This document shows, piece by piece, positions 1 through 5,255 of a stretch of 6,179 nucleotides of DNA. The stretch spans positions 1 through 6,179 of the forward strand of contig JAGHDT010000267.1 in the NCBI GenBank assembly GCA_021159805.1, given 5' to 3'. The DNA comes from Anaerolineae bacterium. Its GTDB lineage: Bacteria > Chloroflexota > Anaerolineae > B4-G1 > SLSP01. Position 1 is the first letter of the stretch. Each line of letters opens with the position of its first letter. Both the position numbers and the translations under genes were made by a program. The notes below the pieces were generated by a model. It was not told the origin of the DNA. It saw nothing but the letters and a program-made list of their open reading frames with translations, and searched no databases.

Positions 1-8
1 GGTACCGC

Positions 9-123
9 CCCCTGGACCGGCACCCCCTCCCAACATGCGAGGCAAAGCTGCGAACGCGATTAAGGGGCAAGCGAAGTGCGTTCGCAGGTTTGCCTCGCAG
101 GTTGGGAGGGGGAGTCGGTCAAG
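9..123 (+). repeat. Palindromic repeat copy 1, enlarged to a 90-base hairpin
   Basis: Arms 23-57 and 78-112 are 35 bases each and pair with only two mismatches (35/100 and 47/88), leaving a 20-base loop at 58-77. The outer part (CCCCCTCCCAA ... TTGGGAGGGGG) matches the core of copy 3 at 609-631. The inner part (35-100) is extra and is itself palindromic, so this looks like a family member with a nested extension. The tail 112-123 aligns with 631-642 at 8 of 12 positions. The left limit is approximate because the window starts here. It could fold as RNA or as a DNA cruciform. Its function is not known. Confidence 0.75.
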
Positions 124-164
124 GGAGCGATTGCGTGAGTGTGGCGAAGGGGCATATCACGTGA

Positions 165-214
165 GTTAGCAGGTTCCCCTCCCCGGTGCGGGGAGGGGCC
201 AGGGGAGAGGTCAT
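165..214 (-). repeat. Palindromic repeat copy 2, abutting the DUF559 start
   Basis: This 50-bp unit has a perfect 9-bp stem (176-184 with 190-198) around the loop GGTGC. It matches copy 4 (686-735) at 43 of 50 positions, and 5 of the 7 differences are the loop bases. Read on the minus strand it aligns with copy 3: the head ATGACCT faces the gene and the tail GCTAAC faces copy 1. The head edge at 214 is one base before the DUF559 start codon, so the repeat arm also forms that gene's ribosome-binding site. Confidence 0.85.
202..210 (+). promoter_or_regulatory. Ribosome-binding site of DUF559 gene, inside repeat copy 2
   Basis: The purine run GGGGAGAGG lies five bases before ATG 216 and is the only Shine-Dalgarno-like sequence near it. 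It belongs to the conserved arm of the repeat, since the same bases occur at 723-731 in copy 4. Translation of the gene therefore appears to depend on a repeat-derived site. The site lies just 3' of the 176-198 hairpin and stays single-stranded when that hairpin forms. Confidence 0.6.
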
Positions 215-215
215 C

Positions 216-596
216 ATGCCTGTCAAGAACATCGTGACCGGCCAGAAGGTCACCCAGGCCAAATTGCAGCGCGCCAAGGAGCTGCGCCGGCAGATGACGC
301 CGGCCGAACGCCTCCTGTGGCAGCGGCTGCGTGCGAACCGACTGGATGGATTCCACTTCCGCCGCCAGCAGATCATCGCCGGCTTTATCGTGGATTTCTA
401 CTGTCATCAGGCCAACCTGATCATTGAGGTCGATGGCTCAGTTCACGACAACCAGCGCGCTGCGGACGAAGAGCGTGAAGCTATCCTGTGTTCCGGAGAG
501 CTCCGCGTGCTGCGCTTCACCAATGCTCAGATCTTGCAGGATATACCATCCGTACTGGATACGATCCGCGAGGCCCTGGCTGTCGCAGGGATTTGA
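216..596 (+). CDS. DUF559 domain protein, Vsr-like PD-(D/E)XK nuclease fold
   Basis: This 126-residue protein has the usual compact length of stand-alone DUF559 proteins. The family markers appear in order: TPAE near 28-31, the basic HFRRQ at 47-51, FIVDFYC at 57-63, and IIEVDGSVHD at 69-78. The acidic D60, E71 and D73 fit the PD-(D/E)XK nuclease core, which the family shares with very-short-patch repair endonucleases. The C-terminal LRVLRF strand (96-101) is also typical. Activity is inferred from fold; natural substrates of the family are largely unknown. ATG 216 is chosen because GTG 186 lies in a repeat loop and would add ten repeat-encoded residues. The gene lies between inverted repeat copies whose edges meet its start and stop. 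No good promoter is visible; TTGCGT (131) with CATATC (153) is a weak candidate. It converges with clpB. Confidence 0.85.
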   Translation: MPVKNIVTGQKVTQAKLQRAKELRRQMTPAERLLWQRLRANRLDGFHFRRQQIIAGFIVDFYCHQANLIIEVDGSVHDNQRAADEEREAILCSGELRVLRFTNAQILQDIPSVLDTIREALAVAGI

Positions 597-642
597 CCTA
601 CCCCCCGGCCCCCTCCCAAGATGGGAGGGGGAGTTGGCTAAC
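594..642 (+). repeat. Palindromic repeat copy 3, overlapping the DUF559 stop
   Basis: The unit has a perfect 10-bp stem (609-618 with 622-631) around the loop AGA. It starts with TGACCT at 594, whose TGA is the stop codon of the DUF559 gene, and ends with the tail GCTAAC at 637-642. In reverse complement it resembles copies 2 and 4, with the same order of head, C-rich stem, G-rich stem and tail. It lies between convergent genes. The hairpin could slow or end transcription, but there is no T-run, so it is not called a terminator. Confidence 0.8.
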
Positions 643-685
643 ATGGCGGGTTTGGGCTAGCGCGCCAGTCGCCTAGACCTGGTCA

Positions 686-735
686 GTTGACAGGTTCCCC
701 TCCCCATCCTGGGGAGGGGCCAGGGGAGAGGTCAT
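686..735 (-). repeat. Palindromic repeat copy 4, abutting the clpB stop
   Basis: A 50-bp unit with a perfect 9-bp stem (697-705 with 711-719) and loop ATCCT. It matches copy 2 at 43 of 50 positions, with the entire five-base loop changed and the stem identical. Its head begins at base 735, the last base of the clpB stop codon, and gives a second stop (TGA) directly after the TAA and in frame. Together with copy 3, tail to tail, it fills most of the 138-bp gap between the convergent genes. Confidence 0.85.
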
Positions 736-3335
736 TACTCTGGCGCGTTCGCGAAGCTGAGGGCACCACCGTCAGCATCCAGGTCCACAAGAATCGTGGA
801 GCCCGGACCGAAGCGTCCTTCCAGAACGGCGACCGCCAGCGGGTCCTGTAGCCGGCGCTGAATCGTGCGCTTGAGCGGGCGCGCACCATAGACAGGATCA
901 TACCCCTCGTCCGCCAGGAACCGCTTGGCGGCCCCCGTGAGCTCGATGTCCATGTGCTGCTCCCCGAGCAAACTGTGCAGATAACTCACCTGAATCTCGA
1001 CAATGGCCTTCAGGTCCTCACGCGATAGGCTGCCGAAGATGATCACCTCGTCAATCCGGTTCAGAAACTCGGGTCGGAAAGTGATATCCAACTCCTTCAT
1101 CACCTGATCCCGCGCGCCCCCAGGCCCCAGCTCCTTGATAGTGCGGCTGCCGACGTTGCTGGTCATGATCACAATCGTGTTGGTGAAGTTCACCGTACGG
1201 CCGTGACCGTCGGTCAAGCGCCCATCATCCAGCAACTGCAGCAGGACATTGAAGACCTGGCTATGTGCTTTCTCGATCTCGTCCAAGAGCAAGACGCAGT
1301 AGGGCCGCCGGCGCACCGCTTCCGTCAATTGCCCCCCTTCGTCATAGCCAATGTAGCCGGGCGGCGCCCCGATCAGCCGCGAGACCGTGTGCCTCTCCTG
1401 GTACTCGCTCATGTCGATCCGCACCATCGCCTCCTCGGTGTCGAAGAGGAAAACCGCCAGTGAGCGAGCCAGCTCGGTCTTGCCTACGCCGGTCGGACCC
1501 AAGAAGAGGAAGGAGCCGATGGGCCGGTTCGGGTCCTGCAGTCCGGCACGCGCCCGGCGAACTGCATTTGACACCGCAGCAACGGCTTCGTTCTGACCCA
1601 CCACCCGCTTGTGGAGCTCCTCCTCCATACGCATCAGCTTGGCCCGCTCGCCCTCCATCAACCGGGAGACAGGGATGCCTGTCCACGCAGAGACGACGCG
1701 CGCGATCTCCTCCGGGCCGACCTCATAGTTCAGCATCGGGTGCTCGCCCTGTACCCTGAGGAAGCCGGCCTCCGCCTCGGTCAAAGCATTCTCCAGCTCG
1801 CGGGCCTGCCCGTAGCGCAGACGTCCTGCCTCATCAAAGTCCTGCGCACGCTCGGCACGCTCGATCTCCGGCTGCAAATCCTCGATCTCCTTCTGGATCC
1901 CCTGAATCCGCTCGATCTGGCCCTTTTCCTGCTGCCACTGCGCCGTCAGCGCCCGACTCCGCTCCTGCAAGTCAGCCAGCTCTTTTTCCAGATCGTCTAG
2001 CCGCTGGCGGCTGGCCTGATCCTTCTCCTTGGCCAGCGCCGCGCGCTCAATCTGCAGTTGCAGGATGCGCCGGTCGATCTGATCCAACTCCGTCGGCTTG
2101 GAGTCGATCTCCAGACGCAGCCGCGCGGCGGCCTCGTCGATGAGGTCGATCGCTTTGTCGGGCATATTGCGGTCGGTGATGTAGCGGTCGGCCAAGGTCG
2201 CCGCCGAGATCAGGGCCGCGTCTTGAATGCGGACACCATGGTGCGTATCATAACGTTCCTTGACGCCACGCAGAATACTGATCGTGTCAGCGACATCGGG
2301 CTCGTCCACATAGACGGGCTGGAAACGGCGCTCCAGCGCCGCGTCCTTCTCGATATACCGACGATACTCGTCCAAAGTCGTCGCCCCAATCGTGTGCAGC
2401 TCGCCACGTGCCAACATTGGCTTGAGGATGTTGCCGGCGTCCATCGCCCCCTCGGCCTTACCGGCGCCCACCACCGTGTGCAGCTCATCGATGAAGAGGA
2501 TTATACGTCCCTCAGAGCCGGCGATTTCGTTCAGCACGGCCTTAAGGCGCTCCTCAAACTCACCGCGGTACTTGGCGCCGGCGATCAATGCGCCCATATC
2601 AAGCTGGAAGATCTCCTTCTCCTTCAGCCCTTCAGGCACGTCACCGCGCACAATCCGCTGCGCCAATCCCTCGACGATCGCAGTCTTCCCTACGCCGGCC
2701 TCGCCGACCAGCACGGGGTTGTTCTTGGTACGCCGTGACAGAATCTGCATCACGCGCCGCACCTCTTCGTCACGCCCGATCACGGGGTCGAGTTTGCCCT
2801 TGTGCGCCAATTGTGTCAGATTGGACCCGTACTTCTCCAGAACATTGTACGTATCCTCTGGCGATTGCGACGTCACGCGCTGAGAGCCACGGATCCCGGT
2901 CAACGCCCGCAGCACCGCCTCCCGGTTGACTCCCTGGGCCGCCAGGAAGCGGGCGATCTCACCCGCGCTCGAATCGGCCATCGCCAGCAGCAGGTGTTCG
3001 GTGCTGACGTACTCGTCCCGCAGCGCCCCGGCCTCACGCTCCGCGCCCTGCAATATCCGCGCCACAGCCGGCGACAGATCCACCTGCACCGCGCTCCGCG
3101 CTCCTGCGCCACGCGCCTGCGGTTTGCGGCCGATCGCCTGCTCCAGATCCACACGCAGCCGCTGGGGATCGCTACCCAGCTCCAGAATCACGCGCGGCAC
3201 CACGCCGTCGCTCTGCTCCATCAGAGCCAGAAGCAGGTGCTCGGGATCGACCTGTGGATTCCCGCGCTCTGTCGCGACGCGCTGCGCACGCAAAAGTGCT
3301 TGTTGTGTCTTCTCAGTATAGCGATTTGCATCCAT
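735..3335 (-). CDS. clpB: ClpB chaperone, Hsp100 disaggregase ATPase
   Basis: This 866-residue cytoplasmic AAA+ protein forms a hexamer in the known family. With DnaK it threads aggregated proteins through its pore for refolding. Domains in order are the Clp N-domain repeats (about 1-147), NBD1 with Walker A GEAGVGKT (211-218), pore tyrosine in KYRG (256), Walker B FIDE (281-284) and Arg fingers R336/R337. A coiled-coil middle domain follows (about 410-525), then NBD2 with Walker A GPTGVGKT (613-620), pore loop GYIGY (660-664), Walker B LLDE (683-686) and sensor 2 GAR (817-819). The long middle domain, and no visible ClpP-binding IGF/IGL loop, separate it from ClpA and ClpC. ATG 3335 is chosen because GGAGGAGG (3351-3344) lies eight bases upstream; GTG 3353 would translate through that site. 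The gene is complete, with all catalytic motifs intact. Confidence 0.97.
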   Translation of the reverse strand: MDANRYTEKTQQALLRAQRVATERGNPQVDPEHLLLALMEQSDGVVPRVILELGSDPQRLRVDLEQAIGRKPQARGAGARSAVQVDLSPAVARILQGAEREAGALRDEYVSTEHLLLAMADSSAGEIARFLAAQGVNREAVLRALTGIRGSQRVTSQSPEDTYNVLEKYGSNLTQLAHKGKLDPVIGRDEEVRRVMQILSRRTKNNPVLVGEAGVGKTAIVEGLAQRIVRGDVPEGLKEKEIFQLDMGALIAGAKYRGEFEERLKAVLNEIAGSEGRIILFIDELHTVVGAGKAEGAMDAGNILKPMLARGELHTIGATTLDEYRRYIEKDAALERRFQPVYVDEPDVADTISILRGVKERYDTHHGVRIQDAALISAATLADRYITDRNMPDKAIDLIDEAAARLRLEIDSKPTELDQIDRRILQLQIERAALAKEKDQASRQRLDDLEKELADLQERSRALTAQWQQEKGQIERIQGIQKEIEDLQPEIERAERAQDFDEAGRLRYGQARELENALTEAEAGFLRVQGEHPMLNYEVGPEEIARVVSAWTGIPVSRLMEGERAKLMRMEEELHKRVVGQNEAVAAVSNAVRRARAGLQDPNRPIGSFLFLGPTGVGKTELARSLAVFLFDTEEAMVRIDMSEYQERHTVSRLIGAPPGYIGYDEGGQLTEAVRRRPYCVLLLDEIEKAHSQVFNVLLQLLDDGRLTDGHGRTVNFTNTIVIMTSNVGSRTIKELGPGGARDQVMKELDITFRPEFLNRIDEVIIFGSLSREDLKAIVEIQVSYLHSLLGEQHMDIELTGAAKRFLADEGYDPVYGARPLKRTIQRRLQDPLAVAVLEGRFGPGSTILVDLDADGGALSFANAPE

Positions 3336-3366
3336 ATCTAGATCCTCCTCCACACCGGCACACTCA

Positions 3367-3386
3367 CCACCGTCTTGCGACGGTGG
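3367..3386 (-). promoter_or_regulatory. Leader hairpin of clpB with GCAA tetraloop
   Basis: On the clpB transcript strand, CCACCGTC and GACGGTGG form a perfect 8-bp stem closed by GCAA, a GNRA-type tetraloop. It lies 31 bases upstream of the clpB start and about 16 bases from the ribosome-binding site. Part of its 3' arm (bases 3372-3364, CGGTGGTGA) can instead pair with TCACCACCG at 3414-3406, so two mutually exclusive folds are possible. A further imperfect hairpin occupies 3428-3456. A regulatory role is inferred only. Confidence 0.5.
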
Positions 3387-3468
3387 ACCATTCTGCGATG
3401 GCGACCGGTGGTGACACAGTGAGGGGCCTGGCAGCAGGGGCTCTTGGCCCAGCCAGACCTCTGTGCAG

Positions 3469-3498
3469 CTATCATCCTATCAGTATGATAGGCGACAA
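3469..3498 (-). promoter_or_regulatory. Candidate clpB promoter with overlapping inverted repeats
   Basis: On the minus strand, TTGTCG (3498-3493) and GATGAT (3476-3471) are 16 bp apart and each match the sigma70 boxes at 4 of 6 positions. Between and over them lie CTATCAT-N9-ATGATAG (3469-3491) and the nested CCTATCA-N3-TGATAGG (3476-3492). A repressor bound there would block the promoter. The 7-9-7 spacing recalls heat-shock operators, but the bases are not CIRCE (TTAGCACTC) or HAIR. The implied clpB leader is about 130 bases. Confidence 0.35.
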
Positions 3499-3512
3499 GG
3501 GTTAAAGCGGCA

Positions 3513-3696
3513 TTAGCGCTGCGTTAGATTGACGTAGGAAGGCGCGATTACAGATGAGAGACCCAGTCCCAAGAGCAGCTTCATCGCAGTGATCTCCCCG
3601 GCCGGAACCACTCTCACGCGGAGAGCGATCACAAGGGTTGCCCCGACATCATTGGGAATCGCACCGGGTGGATAGCCCCCGACTTCCGCACTGTAG
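3513..3696. other. Intergenic stretch without a supported gene
   Basis: This part of the clpB/acyltransferase intergenic region has no gene with a start codon and ribosome-binding site. The minus strand is open from 3776 to a TAA at 3513-3515 (87 codons), but the only ATG lies near its end, so it is not called a gene. A small hairpin, CTCTC at 3611-3615 with GAGAG at 3621-3625, is visible. The bases at 3621-3645 look like a degenerate relative of the hairpin at 3697-3717 on the other strand. Confidence 0.4.
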
Positions 3697-3747
3697 GGGC
3701 AAGGCTTGTCCTTGCCCGTTTGTCCTCGCCCATTTGTCCTTGCCCAT
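3695..3747 (+). repeat. Hairpin plus three 14-bp tandem units
   Basis: GGGCAAGG (3697-3704) and CCTTGCCC (3710-3717) form a perfect 8-bp stem with a five-base loop. Three tandem 14-bp units start within the loop: TTGTCCTTGCCCGT (3706), TTGTCCTCGCCCAT (3720) and TTGTCCTTGCCCAT (3734). Units 1 and 3 differ at one base. All units carry a copy, or near copy, of the hairpin's 3' arm, so the array probably grew by duplicating that arm. It resembles a dispersed intergenic repeat common in some GC-rich genomes. That link is from memory. Confidence 0.65.
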
Positions 3748-3810
3748 CTTCGCGCCCCGCAGCGGCTGCATCTGATTCAGTGGTTCAATGATTCAACGCC
3801 CCCATCGTCT

Positions 3811-3838
3811 TTGACACCCCGGAAGCCATAAGTATAAT
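3811..3838 (+). promoter_or_regulatory. Consensus sigma70-type promoter
   Basis: TTGACA (3811-3816) and TATAAT (3833-3838) both match the consensus at 6 of 6 positions, with a 16-bp spacer. Transcription should begin near 3845, giving a leader of roughly 50 bases before the start at 3898. TTCA occurs just upstream at 3776, 3784 and 3792, exactly 8 bp apart; whether this is a binding site is unknown. Confidence 0.85.
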
Positions 3839-3897
3839 CTTGGCATTATCTGTCCACGTTAGCCTGCAGTTGTCACTAGCACGTAGGAGGTCTTATT

Positions 3898-5064
3898 ATG
3901 TCCGGAACGCCAACCGGTAAACTGACGATTGTCCCAGCTGTCACCGCCAGGGAACGCAAGGAATTTGTCCGCTTCCCCTGGAAAGTCTACGAGGGCGATC
4001 CCTATTGGGTCCCGCCACTGATTTCAGAGCGCGAGGAGTTTCTCGATGCTGACAGGCACCCCTTTCACAAGCACGCGAAGGTCCAGTACTTCACAGCGCG
4101 GCGCGATGGCAAGATCGTCGGCACGATCGCCGCGATCGAGAACTTCGCCCATAACGAGTACTGGAACGACAAAGTGGGCTTCTTCGGCCTCTTTGAGGTA
4201 CTCCAGGATGAGGAAGCCGCACGCGAACTGCTCCGAACGGCGGAGGCGGCTCTGCGTGACGACGGCTTCGAATCCGCCCGCGGGCCGATGAACTTCTCTC
4301 AGAACGAAGAGTGCGGTTTGCTGATCGACGGCTGGAACGGCCCACCGGTCGCGCTGATGACCTACAACCCCCGCTACTACGTGCCCTACATCGAGAGTGC
4401 CGGCTACCGCAAGTCCCAGGATCTTCTCGCGTACCTGGCCGATCTGCGGCACATCAAGCCCGACGGCTCCGGGATAAACCCGAAGATGCTGCGCGTCTCG
4501 AACCGGGCCCGCGAGCGCGCTAATGTGACGGTCCGCCCCATCAACATGCGCGACTTCCAGACGGATGCCGTCTACTTCAAAGAGGTCTACAACCAGGCCT
4601 GGTCCAAGAACTGGGGTTTCGTTCCGCTCACCGAGGCGGAGCTTGTACACGAAGTCGCAGGCCTGAAGCCCATCATTGACCCACCCACCGTCTTCTTCAT
4701 GTTCAAGGAGGATCGTCCCATCGCCGCTGGCCTGCCCATCCCCGATGTCAATCAGGCACTGCATCTGGCCTATCCCCGTCCGAACGTCCCGGAGTGGTGG
4801 ACGATGGCCAAGATGCTCTATTACTGGAAGATCAAGAAGGTCGTGACCACGATCCGGGCCTTCGCCGGCGGTGTGGTTGAGGAGTACCGCGGGCAGGGCT
4901 TGCACGCGATCCTTATGACAGAGACGTTGCGCAGATGCGTGCCGACCTACAAGGACATCGAATTCTCGTGGGTCCTGGAATCCAACACGATGATGCGCAG
5001 CACGGCAACCAATATGGGCGGCAGAGTCTACCGCACTTACCGCGTCTACGAGAAACCCATCTAG
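3898..5064 (+). CDS. GNAT-fold acyltransferase-like protein, substrate unknown
   Basis: This 388-residue protein shows no signal peptide or membrane segment, so it is probably cytoplasmic or peripheral. The N-terminal half has features of a large uncharacterised GNAT-like family: FPWKVYEGDPYWVPPL (26-41), the strand GKIVGTIAAI (71-80), and GPMNFSQNEECGLLIDGW (129-146). The C-terminal half has an acyl-CoA-binding-like motif, YRGQGLHA (330-337), close to GNAT motif A (R-x-x-G-x-G/A, with His at the last position). It ends in ESNTMMRSTATNMGG (361-375). Two GNAT-like folds in tandem are therefore likely. An N-acyltransferase role is inferred; bacterial ceramide synthase is one family I associate with this architecture, but no sphingolipid genes are nearby. 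AGGAGG (3885-3890) lies seven bases before ATG, downstream of a consensus promoter. It appears monocistronic. Confidence 0.75.
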   Translation: MSGTPTGKLTIVPAVTARERKEFVRFPWKVYEGDPYWVPPLISEREEFLDADRHPFHKHAKVQYFTARRDGKIVGTIAAIENFAHNEYWNDKVGFFGLFEVLQDEEAARELLRTAEAALRDDGFESARGPMNFSQNEECGLLIDGWNGPPVALMTYNPRYYVPYIESAGYRKSQDLLAYLADLRHIKPDGSGINPKMLRVSNRARERANVTVRPINMRDFQTDAVYFKEVYNQAWSKNWGFVPLTEAELVHEVAGLKPIIDPPTVFFMFKEDRPIAAGLPIPDVNQALHLAYPRPNVPEWWTMAKMLYYWKIKKVVTTIRAFAGGVVEEYRGQGLHAILMTETLRRCVPTYKDIEFSWVLESNTMMRSTATNMGGRVYRTYRVYEKPI

Positions 5065-5075
5065 ATCAATCTCAG

Positions 5076-5151
5076 GCCCTTCTCCCTCTCCCCGATCGGG
5101 GAGAGGGAGAAGGTACGCCGCCAATGGCGGCGCGGATAGGGGTGAGGGCTT
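5076..5151 (+). repeat. Palindromic repeat of a second family, 36-bp perfect palindrome
   Basis: Bases 5078-5113 are a perfect 36-bp palindrome with no loop, centred between 5095 and 5096, made of CCTTCTCCCTCTCCCCGA and its complement. A second hairpin follows at 5116-5132 (CGCCGCC/GGCGGCG), then a G-rich tail to about 5151. The two-hairpin layout and the CTCTCCCC/GGGGAGAG core resemble a dispersed repeat seen in many GC-rich bacteria. It differs from the copies at 9-735, although it shares the CTCCCC style. It begins 13 bases after the stop of the acyltransferase-like gene. Confidence 0.8.
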
Positions 5152-5184
5152 CCCGCTAGCGTGCTATGCTTCACACAGTGAAGA

Positions 5185-5226
5185 CCGGGCGCGACCTGAT
5201 GACAGGTCGCGCCCGGCTTATTTGTT
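5185..5226 (+). terminator. Probable terminator between convergent genes
   Basis: CCGGGCGCGACCTG (5185-5198) and its complement (5203-5216) form a perfect 14-bp stem with the loop ATGA, followed on the plus strand by CTTATTTGTT. This suits rho-independent termination from the left, though the T-run is interrupted. On the minus strand the flank TCTTCAC is poorer, but the hairpin lies 40 bases past the nitrilase-family stop and may serve both genes. A smaller hairpin (CTTCAC/GTGAAG, 5169-5183) adjoins it. Confidence 0.75.
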
Positions 5227-5255
5227 ACGATTGCGTTACAGAGGGTGCCGGTGGT

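Noticed and set aside
186..215. GTG start for the DUF559 gene, adding ten residues
   Set aside because: The GTG lies in the loop of repeat copy 2 and the added residues are repeat-encoded. It also has no ribosome-binding site, whereas ATG 216 does.
2058..2738. 226-codon open frame on the plus strand
   Set aside because: It lies wholly antisense to the Walker A, Walker B and middle-domain coding part of clpB. It is a by-product of GC-rich codon use.
3336..3353. GTG 3353 as the clpB start
   Set aside because: The six extra residues would be encoded by the ribosome-binding site itself, and ClpB proteins normally begin close to MDANRYTEK.
3540..3700. Riboswitch or T-box leader
   Set aside because: No T-box sequence or known riboswitch core could be recognised, and the downstream gene gives no supporting context.
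3706..3747. CRISPR-like array
   Set aside because: The units are 14 bp and directly adjacent, with no spacers and no cas genes in the window.
4024..5124. 366-codon open frame on the minus strand
   Set aside because: It is antisense to the acyltransferase-like gene, which has a consensus promoter, ribosome-binding site and family motifs. The antisense product resembles nothing known and runs into the palindromic repeat.
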